Positions 26,867 to 36,036 are shown, numbered from the stretch's first letter. The stretch: DNA of 40,285 nt from Robiginitalea sp. (GCA_024638915.1 JAHEJJ010000027.1:1-40285); one strand, 5' to 3'. Numbers and translations are program-made. Notes: generated by a model from the letters alone, not told the origin.

Positions 26867-28432
26867 ATGAAAATAACAAAACTAAGTTTTAATCAAATAA
26901 TTCCAGTACTTGTACTTTCCGCTATTTTAGGTTTGCAGGCACAGGAAGTAAGTGTATTGCAAAGTGAAGAAGATTTTCAGAAATTAATGCCAATAACTGG
27001 AAATGTTGAAACCTTTTTTGGCGATTTCAAACTGGACCATAGTTTTCCAGCAGTTGGAGAAGCAGATAAAATCTTTAAACTAATGGATCATCAAAGAGCC
27101 GCCCAACTGTATTTGTGGGGTTTGCCTTTGGTGAGCATGCAAACCTGGATAGATGGCAACAAAGAAGTTTATGGTTGCGACTATAACGATATACTTTATG
27201 TTAAAACCTTTAACGAACGAAGAGGCGTTTTAACTGCCAATGAAACTACAGACTATTTCTGGGGCGGTTCAAATACCAAAGAAGGTGCTGTTGTAATAGA
27301 AATACCAGAAGGCTTAACCGTTGGTATGATAGATGATATGTGGCAACAAGGAATTACAGATATTGGACTGTTTGGTCCAAATACCGGAAGTGGTGGCACT
27401 CATGTATTTGTCGGCCCTAATACTCCTCAACATTTAATTCCTGAGATTTCCGATGGACAATTGATACATCAAACATCAACTGATCAAATTTATTATGTAA
27501 TGCGCATGCTTGGTAATGCCTCCGAAGTAAAAGCATTAATCGATCAGGTTCAGATATATAACTACGGCAACAAAAAGGATAAAAAGGTAGTAACTGGTGA
27601 AGATAAATTTTTAGCTGTTTACCAGCAGCGAGGCATAAAATTTTGGGAAGTGCTACACAAAGCCATCAATAAAGAAGTAGTGCAAGAACGCGACCGTTTT
27701 TTTATGTATTGGTTAAGAAATTTGGGTATCGAAAAAGACAAACCATTTAATCCAACACCTGAGCAAATTGCTATTTTGGAAGATGGGGCAAAAGTTGGTG
27801 AATTAATGGCTAAAACATTGGTTTATAACGAACGTCTTGAAGGTGTTTTACGTCAGAATAACTGGCGAATGATACTCGGAGGAGAATGGGGAGATGGAAT
27901 TAAGTTTTCTCAAAAAATGAGATACTACGATATCTTTGATCCACGTGCTCGCTACTGCTACGAAGCAATAACCACGTCACCTGCCATGACGGTTCCAATG
28001 CCGGGTAAAGCTCAAGCCTATATTGGTAAATTCGAAGACGAAGAAGGAAATCGATTACATGGTAGTAACAATTATGTGATTAAGATAAATGGCCCGGTAC
28101 CAGCCAAATTATTTTGGTCAGTTGTTATTTATGACACTGATACGCGTTGCGTAATCGATAACCGGCAAGGTGCGCAAGGAGGCAAAGCCACAGTTGGAAG
28201 TAAAACTGACGGTATAAAACAAAACGATGACGGTTCTTACACCATGCTTTTAGGGCCTGATGCACCACCAAAAGGATGGGAAGCGAATTATGTTCAAACG
28301 ATTCCGGGAAGAGGATGGTTTCCGTACATGCGCGCTTATGGTGCAGAAAAGGAATTTTTTAATGATGAATATAAATTCCCAACATTAGAAAAGGTTAAAG
28401 ATTTTTCATTTCTAGAAAATGATGAAGATTAA
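26867..28432 (+). CDS. Secreted DUF1254/DUF1214 protein (copy 1)
   Basis: A 521-residue exported protein. The signal peptide ends ..ILGLQAQ. The N-terminal DUF1254 region contains HQRAAQLYLWGLPLVSMQTW, FNERRGVLTANETT and VVIEIPEGLTVGMIDDMWQ. The C-terminal DUF1214 region contains FDPRARYCYEAITTSPAM, LFWSVVIYDTDTRCVIDNRQ and IPGRGWFPYMRAYG. Function is unknown; these proteins recur beside sulfatases and outer-membrane proteins. The gene is uniformly AT-rich like its surroundings, unlike the paralogue that follows 44 bp later. Confidence 0.88.
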   Translation: MKITKLSFNQIIPVLVLSAILGLQAQEVSVLQSEEDFQKLMPITGNVETFFGDFKLDHSFPAVGEADKIFKLMDHQRAAQLYLWGLPLVSMQTWIDGNKEVYGCDYNDILYVKTFNERRGVLTANETTDYFWGGSNTKEGAVVIEIPEGLTVGMIDDMWQQGITDIGLFGPNTGSGGTHVFVGPNTPQHLIPEISDGQLIHQTSTDQIYYVMRMLGNASEVKALIDQVQIYNYGNKKDKKVVTGEDKFLAVYQQRGIKFWEVLHKAINKEVVQERDRFFMYWLRNLGIEKDKPFNPTPEQIAILEDGAKVGELMAKTLVYNERLEGVLRQNNWRMILGGEWGDGIKFSQKMRYYDIFDPRARYCYEAITTSPAMTVPMPGKAQAYIGKFEDEEGNRLHGSNNYVIKINGPVPAKLFWSVVIYDTDTRCVIDNRQGAQGGKATVGSKTDGIKQNDDGSYTMLLGPDAPPKGWEANYVQTIPGRGWFPYMRAYGAEKEFFNDEYKFPTLEKVKDFSFLENDED

Positions 28433-28476
28433 CTTTTGCTAACAATATGTATAATTAAATTCAATAAATATCTATC

Positions 28477-29979
28477 ATGAATGGAAAAATAAGTCCCTCA
28501 ATTAATTGCATATTAGTTGCTTTAATGCTTGTACATGGATTAATCCAGGCACAGGATGATACCTACCCAAATAAAGTTACTACTCACATAGGTGAATTAA
28601 CTTTTGATTATGGTGTCCCCACTGAGGAAACTTCAGAAAAGCTCTATTACGAAATGGACTACCACCGCGCCGTCCAGGCCTACCTGTGGTCCTTGCCCAT
28701 CGTGGGACAGGCGCAGTGGCGGCAGTCCTATCTCGATCTATACGACATAAAGCCGAACCAGTCGGTCTTTGCCACCAAATTCAACGAGCGCTCGCTGGTT
28801 CTGACCGCGAATGAATCGACGCCCTATGTCATTGGCTGGACCAACGTCAAGGAAAAAGCAGCAATTATCGAGATGCCCGAAGGGCCGATAATTGGATTGT
28901 TAATCGACTTCTGGCAGAGGGGGCTGGCAGACCTGGGTATCTTCGGCTCGAACGCAGGCAAGGGGGGGACCTGGGTCATCACCGGTCCGGAAACGCCGAA
29001 ATCAGAAACTCCCTATATCGAGGGTGCCACGTATATTGAGTCTAAAACCAACAATGTCTGGTGGTTGATTCGCATCAATGCTAAGCCGGAAAATCGGGAT
29101 AAGGTTGCCCAGAGCATCAAGTTCGGATATCATGACGAAGAACTACGCTCACAGCTGATCCCCGGTGAGAACAAGGCCGGCCGCAATTACCAGCCGCGTG
29201 GGATGAAGTACTGGGAGATGCTGCACGCCATCCTGCAGGAAGAGCCCGTTGAAGAGCGGGATCGCTTTTTCATGTATTTCCTCAAGGAAATGGGAATCGA
29301 AAAGGACAAGCCCTTCAATCCGAGCGAGCGCCAGAAAGAGATCATGGCCGACGCCATGATTGTCGGTGAGGCAATGGCCAAGAACATGGTCCTTCGTGAG
29401 CGCCTTCCCGGCGTGCTGCGAGAAGACGGTTGGCGGCTGATTCTCGGAAATGTACAGGGGGCTGAGCCCGGTGACGCCATGGAGCACACCCAGCGTGCGA
29501 AATACTACGACCGCTTCGATCCCCGTGCCCGCTTCACCTACGAGGCCTGTACCACGTCAGAAAAGATGAGCTTTCCCAAGCCTGCCCGCGGTATGGGTTA
29601 CGCCGGCATGTTCCTCGATACCAAAGGGCGAGCGCTGGCGGGTGACCGTTCTTACGTAATGAACGTTCCTGCGAACCCACCGGTCGATCTATTCTGGGCC
29701 ATCACAATCTATGATGTTGACACGCGTGGTTTGATTACTACAGACCAGGAGCGCGCAGAACGCGGCTCCATACATGAGGGAGTCAGAACCAATTCAGACG
29801 GTTCTACACCAATTTTTATTGGTCCGAAAGCACCTAAAGGCTGGGAAAACAACTGGATAAAATCCGTTCCGGGGCGTGCCTGGTTCCCCTATTTCCGTTT
29901 CTACGGCCCGACCGGACCCTTTTTTGATCAAAGCTGGAAGCTTCCGCAGATAGAGGAAGTAGACTTTAGTCAATACTAA
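28477..29979 (+). CDS. Secreted DUF1254/DUF1214 protein (copy 2, mosaic composition)
   Basis: A 500-residue paralogue of the preceding gene with the same domains: HRAVQAYLWSLPIVGQAQW, FNERSLVLTANEST, then FDPRARFTYEACTTSEKM, FWAITIYDVDTRGLI and PGRAWFPYFRFYG. The signal peptide ends ..GLIQAQD. The first 150 bp and last 250 bp are AT-rich like the window. From about 28650 to 29690 the GC content rises to about 55-63 percent in sampled 60-base blocks, with codon choices like GCG, CGC and CTG, suggesting a replaced or acquired central segment. Confidence 0.88.
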   Translation: MNGKISPSINCILVALMLVHGLIQAQDDTYPNKVTTHIGELTFDYGVPTEETSEKLYYEMDYHRAVQAYLWSLPIVGQAQWRQSYLDLYDIKPNQSVFATKFNERSLVLTANESTPYVIGWTNVKEKAAIIEMPEGPIIGLLIDFWQRGLADLGIFGSNAGKGGTWVITGPETPKSETPYIEGATYIESKTNNVWWLIRINAKPENRDKVAQSIKFGYHDEELRSQLIPGENKAGRNYQPRGMKYWEMLHAILQEEPVEERDRFFMYFLKEMGIEKDKPFNPSERQKEIMADAMIVGEAMAKNMVLRERLPGVLREDGWRLILGNVQGAEPGDAMEHTQRAKYYDRFDPRARFTYEACTTSEKMSFPKPARGMGYAGMFLDTKGRALAGDRSYVMNVPANPPVDLFWAITIYDVDTRGLITTDQERAERGSIHEGVRTNSDGSTPIFIGPKAPKGWENNWIKSVPGRAWFPYFRFYGPTGPFFDQSWKLPQIEEVDFSQY

Positions 29980-30105
29980 AACAATTAGGATATGAATAAA
30001 TTGAAATATTAAGATGTCGCACATGTTAAAAATCAATTTAATCCGTATTCAAAGACTCTATGAGTTAAGTAAGAATGAATGAAATAAATAAAAAAACAGA
30101 TAATT

Positions 30106-30948
30106 ATGAAAAATGTATTTGCGGTATCCTTGCTCTTTTTCTCACTAGCGGTATTCGCTCAGGATAAAGAAGAAAGCACAGCAGCAGTACAAGACGCGGA
30201 AACCAAGGCTTTAGACGCTACCGCCACACAGTGGAGTTTCCAGTTTGCCTATCAATTTATGCCAGAATATTACGGTGACCTGGTGAATGGCACCCCTAGG
30301 AGGCCGGGCCTAGATAATTACGTACAATTGCGTATTGTAGCTCCCATTCCATTAAAATCGTTTACCATACTTCCGAGAGTAACGATCAGGCATTACGAAG
30401 ACCTGAGTAATCAAAAGACGGGCTTGGGTAATACGGAGATTTTTGCCCTTATTATCCCAAAAGGAACGGATTGGGGCACAGGCCGGGCAGGTATTGGTCC
30501 TTTGGTTACGCTTCCCGGCAACAAAGATGTGGCGAAAGATGAATGGGGTTATGGATTATCCGCAGCTATAGTAAACGGATCGGGACAGTGGTTTTACGGG
30601 CTGTTGTTTACACAGTCCTGGAGGGCAGTAGACCCCAATACCCTGCAGCCCGACGTAGCCTCCACAATTAACCCATTAGGAATATCTCCTTTTCTTGCCT
30701 ATAGATTTGGCAAGTCTGGCTTTTACGTGCAGACGGCAGATATAGTGGCCTCATATGACTGGAATACAAAGGGGTTTTATTTACCCATTGGTGCACGTAT
30801 TGGCAAAGTTTGGGTCATGGAAAAAGGTTCAATTAACGTTTATGCAGAATACCGTACCAGTGCCATCTATAAAAGCTGGCAAGGCCCTGCGGTAAAGAAT
30901 TCATTTAGACTGAATATCACCTATACCATACCTTTTGGCGGGGGATAA
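30106..30948 (+). CDS. Outer-membrane barrel protein, neuromedin-U/transporter type
   Basis: A 280-residue exported protein. The signal peptide is MKNVFAVSLLFFSLAVFAQ. The mature part is built of amphipathic strands: WSFQFAYQFMPEYYGD, GLGNTEIFALIIPKG, TGRAGIGPLVTLPGN, YGLSAAIVNGSGQWFYGLLFTQSW, and a C-terminal FRLNITYTIPF. It resembles barrels that are often labelled neuromedin U or transporter and are found next to DUF1254 genes. Part of the payload cluster, 126 bp after copy 2. Substrate unknown. Confidence 0.75.
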   Translation: MKNVFAVSLLFFSLAVFAQDKEESTAAVQDAETKALDATATQWSFQFAYQFMPEYYGDLVNGTPRRPGLDNYVQLRIVAPIPLKSFTILPRVTIRHYEDLSNQKTGLGNTEIFALIIPKGTDWGTGRAGIGPLVTLPGNKDVAKDEWGYGLSAAIVNGSGQWFYGLLFTQSWRAVDPNTLQPDVASTINPLGISPFLAYRFGKSGFYVQTADIVASYDWNTKGFYLPIGARIGKVWVMEKGSINVYAEYRTSAIYKSWQGPAVKNSFRLNITYTIPFGGG

Positions 30949-31014
30949 AAACAGAAAGGCTGCTTTAATACGCATTACAAAATCAAAAATCAGATAACTA
31001 ATGAAACCTAAAAA

Positions 31015-31635
31015 ATGAATAACCAAACAAAAGCACCCGATAGCTTATATCTTACCAGACTGAGTCGTTTTATAGACGTTGTCTACGCAGTGATCTTCTT
31101 TCACATCATGAGTCAGTACTTACCTCATTTTGAGGAAATGACATGGACGGAGAAACCCTATGGGCTACTGAGCCATCTGTGGGATGGACGTACCGAACTC
31201 CTGCGCATCGTTATCGGGGCAGGCTTGGCCCTATTGTACTGGAACCAGAATAACGGCCTATTCAAACACCTGGTGAGAACCAATTATACGCATGCGGCCC
31301 TTTCATTGGTGCAGCTTTTCTTCGTGGTCCTCTTTGTTTATTTTGCCATTGCCGATCCTAACCTGGAGTCCAAATCTTCTCCGGCCCTGCAGGCAGGCTG
31401 CCTGGCTATCGCAGGTTTTATGAGTATCGGCCTTTGGAAATACGCCTCTAAAAATGGCCTTATACGAGAAGGAATGTCCGAAGAAGAGGTCAATCAAGTC
31501 ACCAAAGGTAATTTGATGGAACCCCTGACTGCAGTATTTAACGTAGGACTGGCCTTTGTAGGCCCGCTTGTATGGACCCTCGCCTGGTTTTTGCTTCCAC
31601 CTGTCTTTATTTGGATATTAAGAAAAAGGAAATAA
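31015..31635 (+). CDS. Polytopic membrane protein, possibly TMEM175/DUF1211-like channel
   Basis: A 206-residue inner-membrane protein with about five or six hydrophobic segments. The first reads RLSRFIDVVYAVIFFHI, which loosely resembles the R-x-x-x-F-x-D motif that lines the pore in TMEM175/DUF1211 K+ channels. A helix YTHAALSLVQLFFVVLFVYF and a terminal FVGPLVWTLAWFLLPPVFIW follow. The family match is weak. It sits between the barrel gene and the DUF4136 lipoprotein in the same orientation with short gaps. Confidence 0.6.
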   Translation: MNNQTKAPDSLYLTRLSRFIDVVYAVIFFHIMSQYLPHFEEMTWTEKPYGLLSHLWDGRTELLRIVIGAGLALLYWNQNNGLFKHLVRTNYTHAALSLVQLFFVVLFVYFAIADPNLESKSSPALQAGCLAIAGFMSIGLWKYASKNGLIREGMSEEEVNQVTKGNLMEPLTAVFNVGLAFVGPLVWTLAWFLLPPVFIWILRKRK

Positions 31636-31660
31636 TTACTGATTAAAAATTTTAATGACC

Positions 31661-32245
31661 ATGAAAAAGAGTATTTACATTGTTTTAGCAGCCCTTATTG
31701 CAGGAGCCTGCTCCAGCGTTAAAGTCACTTCGGATTACGACAAAACGGCCGATTTTTCCAAGTACAAAACATTTACATATTACGGCTGGGCCGACAATAG
31801 CGACAAGATTTTGACCCAATTCGACAAAACTCGGATTGAGAAGGCATTTCGGGATGAACTTGCCAATAGGGGATGGACAGTGACTGAGGCGAATGGAGAT
31901 GCCATAGTATCCCTTTATATCGTGGTAGATCAAAAGACCAGTTTTACATCATACACCGATCACTATAATACGGGTATATACGGTGGTGTGTACGATCCGA
32001 TATACGGATATGGATATGCGCGCGGCTATGGGACAGGAATGGGCACCAGTACCACAACCACCACCCAACATGATTATGAAGTTGGTACACTTATTATAGA
32101 CGTCTTCGACGCTAAAGAGAAAAAACAGATCTGGCAGGGTGTAGGCAAGGGCACGGTAAGTGAAAACACCTCTAAGCGCGAAGAGCGAATTAACAAAGCC
32201 GTATCTGAGATTATGGCCGCTTTTCCCGTACAAACTATGCAGTGA
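31661..32245 (+). CDS. DUF4136 lipoprotein
   Basis: A 194-residue lipoprotein from ATG 31661; ATG 31655 adds two residues. The lipobox is LIAGACSS with the lipidated Cys near residue 18. The mature N-terminus has SDYDKTADFSKYKTFTYYGW and the C-terminal VGTLIIDVFDAKEKKQIWQG.G segment, both hallmarks of DUF4136. A Gly/Tyr/Thr-rich linker lies in between. It is envelope-anchored and of unknown function. Confidence 0.86.
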   Translation: MKKSIYIVLAALIAGACSSVKVTSDYDKTADFSKYKTFTYYGWADNSDKILTQFDKTRIEKAFRDELANRGWTVTEANGDAIVSLYIVVDQKTSFTSYTDHYNTGIYGGVYDPIYGYGYARGYGTGMGTSTTTTTQHDYEVGTLIIDVFDAKEKKQIWQGVGKGTVSENTSKREERINKAVSEIMAAFPVQTMQ

Positions 32246-32308
32246 TTTAAGTAAACAAAGCCAATGTAGTTGTAATCATAAATGGGTTAATGTTTAAATA
32301 ATTGAAAG

Positions 32309-32938
32309 ATGCTTGACAGAGTAAGCAAAGCCTTAAAAACTAAATCGGTATCGGCGTTAGTACTTCTATTTGCTTGTTTACTTTTTGTTTTTATATTGCC
32401 TGCGTTTGAGTTTCCTAATACGATTTCGATACTACTTTTTTCGGTTATTATTTTTTTATCGGCATATGCCATAGGCCCTAAAGTCACACTTATAGGAATT
32501 GGTGCCATTTTGCTTGAACTGGCCACCAAGACCACCGATTTTGTGTACCTACACTATTTTGCCGAATTAGTGACCAATTTCTTCATCATTTTTATTGTGG
32601 GATCCGTGGTGAGGGAATTGATGATACTGAAAGAGGTAACGATCTATACCCTGGTTGATGCCATAAACGGATATCTTTTGCTGGGGATCATGTTTATTAG
32701 CCTGGTGGCTTTTTGCGATCTCTACATCCCCGGTTCCTATAACGCGTCGGGAGAGTCAGATATGGAATTGGTGTATTATACTTTTATAACCCTTACAACC
32801 GCAGGATATGGAGATGTCACCCCACAACTTCCCATAGCTCAATCACTATCTATGCTAATAGCGGTAACCGGGCAGTTTTATGTGGCGGTTATTGTCGCTA
32901 TTCTGGTAGGGAAGTATGCCAGCCGAAGCAATCAATGA
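32309..32938 (+). CDS. Potassium channel protein (Ion_trans_2 type)
   Basis: A 209-residue membrane protein with about five to six helices. The pore loop is TLTTAGYGDVTPQ (about residues 162-174), the K+ selectivity filter with Ala for the usual Val in T-V-G-Y-G-D. A final helix LSMLIAVTGQFYVAVIVAILVG follows. No cytosolic RCK domain is present. It is the last gene of the downstream payload cluster; the next 223 bp hold no gene, and no clear terminator is seen. Confidence 0.87.
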   Translation: MLDRVSKALKTKSVSALVLLFACLLFVFILPAFEFPNTISILLFSVIIFLSAYAIGPKVTLIGIGAILLELATKTTDFVYLHYFAELVTNFFIIFIVGSVVRELMILKEVTIYTLVDAINGYLLLGIMFISLVAFCDLYIPGSYNASGESDMELVYYTFITLTTAGYGDVTPQLPIAQSLSMLIAVTGQFYVAVIVAILVGKYASRSNQ

Positions 32939-33161
32939 AAATGGGAAGGAATAATTTTAAAACTGTGAAATTATGTATTTGAAATGATTAAAATAAAGTG
33001 AACGCTATTAATACTTCATGAGTACTTCAAATTCATTAAAAGTCACTTCAGGTTTAATACGAATTGATTATAAAATTTGATCTCATTAAGTTAAACAAGT
33101 GAATTAGATTTTTAAAGCTAAGTACATTGGCTCATAAATATTAACTATAAATAATTATATT

Positions 33162-33884
33162 ATGAAAACTTTAATCCTAACATTATTTATTTCATTGATC
33201 TTTTTACCAGTGATAAGCCAGGTCGAAAACACAGAAACCCTTCGATATAATGAGGCCAGATTAGGTGTTCTCAACATAGTTGGGGGTAGTTTCCATCTGG
33301 GATACGAGCGTGCCCTTGGAAATCGTACATCTGTGGCATTGCACGCGGGATATAAGGGTAAGGAAGGATTGCTAAAACTTTCAGGGTTGGACACTGATCA
33401 ATTTAAAACAGGTGACCTTACCTATAGCGGTGCACGCATAATACCGGAATTCAGGTATTACCTCAATGAACGAGAAAGTGGCATGCTAACAGGCTTTTAT
33501 TTTGGAGGGTATTTCACTTTTGTAAGTTATAATTCTGATTTCGAAGGTGATTATATTAATGAAGACGGAACATTCGCCTTTGAATATGATGTTAAACTTA
33601 GAACGAATTCATTTGGTCTTATGGTCGGTTATAAATTGGCAATATCTGAACGATTTAGTCTTGATTTCCTGATCGCAGGTCCAGGTGCAGGATCCTACCG
33701 GGTAACATTGGATGAGGTAATTCCGGCACCTGATGAATTCTGGATTGATCTAAACGAAGAATTGGAAGCCTATTCCATTTTGGATTTGATCGGTTCAGAT
33801 TTCAATTTTTCCGCGCAGGACAGAAAAGAAAGTCTCATTTTACCTGCCTTTAGATATGGAATTACACTTGGATATTCTTTCTAA
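33162..33884 (+). CDS. Outer-membrane beta-barrel-like protein
   Basis: A 240-residue exported protein with signal peptide MKTLILTLFISLIFLPVISQ. Strand-like segments FHLGYERALGNRTSVALHAG, IIPEFRYYLNERE, GFYFGGYFTF, FGLMVGYKLAIS and a C-terminal YGITLGYSF fit an eight-stranded barrel of the DUF3575 kind, though the exact family is uncertain. It stands in front of the second DUF4421 gene. The 223 bp upstream are AT-rich and give no clear promoter. Confidence 0.73.
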   Translation: MKTLILTLFISLIFLPVISQVENTETLRYNEARLGVLNIVGGSFHLGYERALGNRTSVALHAGYKGKEGLLKLSGLDTDQFKTGDLTYSGARIIPEFRYYLNERESGMLTGFYFGGYFTFVSYNSDFEGDYINEDGTFAFEYDVKLRTNSFGLMVGYKLAISERFSLDFLIAGPGAGSYRVTLDEVIPAPDEFWIDLNEELEAYSILDLIGSDFNFSAQDRKESLILPAFRYGITLGYSF

Positions 33885-34051
33885 AGGAATATATTGTTCA
33901 AGACTATAAGGAATGATCTGGACATGATTACCAATTGAAAGGGTCTTTCATTAAACGGTAATTATAGTTATGCATTAGTAATACTTTTAGAGGGAGTCAT
34001 AATTTTAGCGAAATTAATGTCATAAAGAAGTTAGGTAATAATTTTAAAATA

Positions 34052-35026
34052 ATGAAAATCCTGAGATGCCTGTGTTTGATTATTTTGTTTAACGGTGCTA
34101 TTAATACTGCTACAAGCCAGGATAGCACGCATATCGTTGATTATTCTGACAAATTGCTAATAAGACTGTATACCGTTACTAAAACTAACTCACTAACTAT
34201 AGTAAATGATGATTTGGACCGGCGTCTTGAATTGTTACCGAATGGAAAGACCAACCTGGGCGTGGGAGTTAATTATAAAAAATTCGGGCTCGGAATTGCA
34301 TTCGGACCACCATCATCGGCAGAGAAGGAAAGAAAATTTGGCAAAACACAACGGCTTGATATCCAAGGCAGCATGTATGGCCGGAAAATAGGGGCGGACG
34401 GTTTTTTCCAATTGTATGAAGGATATTATAACTCCAATCCGTCCGATTTTATCGATTGGACCAGTGATGCCTTTCCCCAAATTGCGAGGATGCGCATATT
34501 ATCTGTAGGAGTATCTGGTTTCTATCTCTTTAATTCCGAGAAATATTCTTACAGGGCTGCTTTTGTACGTGATGAAATGCAAAAAAAGAGCGCTGGCAGT
34601 TTTCTACTGGGGCTTTTTGGCAATTACGACGAAGGTAAGACGGTTAATGGATTTATTCCAGAGGAGCTTCCAGACAGCCTTAGAACAATTATCAATATCA
34701 AGGAGTTTAAAAACCTGGCCATCGGGGTATCTGCGGGTTATGCACATAATTTTGTAGTAAGAGAAAAATTAATAATCGGAATAGCAGTTATCCCCGGGTT
34801 TGGATATCAACGCGTGAGTATTAGGGAATTAGATGAAGGCAGCGGTAAAGAAAACCAGCCCGCCGGGCAGTTATTGGCGAGAATGGCTGTGGGCTACGAA
34901 TTTAACAAATTCTATTTAGGACTAACCGGGTCTGTGAATTTGAGGACAATTGATTTCGCTCCTTATGATTTTAAGCTGGCCACAGAGCAGTTTCGTTTTG
35001 TTTTGGGGAAACGATTTGATTTATAG
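34052..35026 (+). CDS. DUF4421 family outer-membrane protein (second copy)
   Basis: A 324-residue exported protein with a signal peptide ending near ..NTATSQ. The mature N-terminus VDYSDKLLIRLYTVTKTNSL matches the DUF4421 start, and DEMQKKSAGSFLLGLFGNYDE matches the paralogue at 20131-21150. Barrel-like strands continue to VLGKRFDL. It occupies the same relative position as the first copy, with a barrel neighbour and a sigma-54 activator next downstream. Function unknown. Confidence 0.78.
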   Translation: MKILRCLCLIILFNGAINTATSQDSTHIVDYSDKLLIRLYTVTKTNSLTIVNDDLDRRLELLPNGKTNLGVGVNYKKFGLGIAFGPPSSAEKERKFGKTQRLDIQGSMYGRKIGADGFFQLYEGYYNSNPSDFIDWTSDAFPQIARMRILSVGVSGFYLFNSEKYSYRAAFVRDEMQKKSAGSFLLGLFGNYDEGKTVNGFIPEELPDSLRTIINIKEFKNLAIGVSAGYAHNFVVREKLIIGIAVIPGFGYQRVSIRELDEGSGKENQPAGQLLARMAVGYEFNKFYLGLTGSVNLRTIDFAPYDFKLATEQFRFVLGKRFDL

Positions 35027-35275
35027 TGGCCGTATAATGGTAGTATGGGGAGTAGTTCAAATTGGCTTTTGGCCAATTGTCTTTTGGCTGGGGTAAATAC
35101 CCTCCTCCCCAGTATTCAATTTACACGTTTATACTGTAAGTTCATTTCATTTTTGATCTAAGTTCGGTGATCCTGTTTGGGGTTTGTTGCTGAAGAAAAT
35201 CCAATCTAGGCCAATTGGCCTGGATGTCTTTTCCATTTGCTCCATTATGCAACTGAACTTGCGGCTTTCTCAAAT

Positions 35276-35304
35276 AAAAAATCCAACCACTTTAGTGATT
35301 GGAT
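35276..35304 (-). terminator. Terminator hairpin behind a tRNA 3' fragment
   Basis: The stem ATCCAACCACT / AGTGATTGGAT (one G-U equivalent) has a very short loop and an A-run at its left edge, which is a T-run on the minus strand. It directly follows the CCA end of the tRNA fragment at 35310-35328 on that strand, as expected for the end of a tRNA gene. Confidence 0.7.
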
Positions 35305-35309
35305 TTTCT

Positions 35310-35328
35310 TGGTCGGGGTGGCAGGATT
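35310..35328 (-). pseudogene. tRNA 3'-end remnant (copy 1, Pro-like)
   Basis: On the minus strand this reads AATCCTGCCACCCCGACCA: the 3' half of a T-arm, the acceptor strand and an encoded CCA. Further upstream GCAGTT could be a shortened T-arm, but no anticodon or D arm is found. The acceptor CCCCG suits a tRNA-Pro-like gene beginning CGGGG. It is followed by the terminator at 35276-35304. Confidence 0.65.
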
Positions 35329-35441
35329 AACTGCGTTGATCCTGAAGGTGGGTTGGTGCTCATAAAAGCTAAAAAGCTTTGCTTTTCACTTTATTGTTTT
35401 CACTTGGTTATGGAAGCAAGCTTCCAACTTGTTCAAACAAA

Positions 35442-35486
35442 AAAAGCTGAACAAATTTTGTTCAGCTTTTATGGTCGGGGTGGCAG
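35442..35486 (-). pseudogene. tRNA 3'-end remnant (copy 2) with terminator
   Basis: On the minus strand CTGCCACCCCGACCA (35486-35472) repeats 15 bases of the first copy. It is followed by a long perfect inverted repeat built on AAGCTGAACA / TGTTCAGCTT (35442-35470), then a T-run. The rest of the tRNA is absent. The two copies lie 162 bp apart in the same orientation with different terminators, so they are not a simple tandem duplication of one fragment. Confidence 0.62.
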
Positions 35487-36036
35487 ACTTTTAATGTCAG
35501 TCATACCACTTTGACTTTCAATATTTTACCTTGCTAATTTTAAGCTGTACACCGTTTTGCAATTTATGAAGTAAATAAACACAAATGATGTAATTCTTTA
35601 TCCTATAAATTTAGGAAAACAAATTAATAAAATCAAAACCTATCAAATAAGTATATCTAAACTCAATCAGTCCCAAAGAATACTTGTTTTATAAAACTGA
35701 GAAAAGGAATTTAAAACTAGCGTCTATATGTACTTTTAAAAAGAAACTCCCGAAACTTCAATTTATGCCCTTGGCGTTTATTCATTTGTAAACGTATATT
35801 ATATGTATAAAATACTGTTGAACTCTTATATACATTAGTGGATATCAAGGATTTGTTATCTTAGTTCTATAAGTGGGATATCATCAATGATGCTATCCTA
35901 TTGTTGTGAGCAATTTTTGGATTGAAACTCTTGAACATTGAAACTAAAAGTAAATTTATTTCAGATTTTTTGTAACCGATAAATGCTATCTTAGAGTTTT
36001 AATTTTGTCCAACTTGCCCACTTATTTGATAGTGAA

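Larger units (their letters stand above)
35027..36036. other. 1-kb non-coding stretch with hairpins and tRNA scars
   Basis: No credible gene is seen; the short ORF at 35299-35514 runs through tRNA remnants and terminator hairpins and is rejected. Contents in order: a hairpin AATTGGC-TTTTG-GCCAATT (35060-35078) that may end the DUF4421 gene; a palindrome AGGCCAATTGGCCT (35208-35221); two tRNA 3' fragments with terminators (35276-35328 and 35442-35486); then about 500 bp of AT-rich sequence with an inverted repeat (35876-35898), a duplicated ATTGAAACT (35921 and 35937), and a TAATTTTG promoter-like box (36000-36007) before the activator. Confidence 0.7.

Noticed and set aside
35299-35514. 71-codon ORF in the 1-kb spacer
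   Set aside because: It runs through two tRNA 3' remnants and terminator hairpins and has no gene-like features.
35921-35945. Direct repeat ATTGAAACT, twice, 16 bp apart
   Set aside because: Only two short copies in AT-rich DNA; too weak for a CRISPR or operator array.
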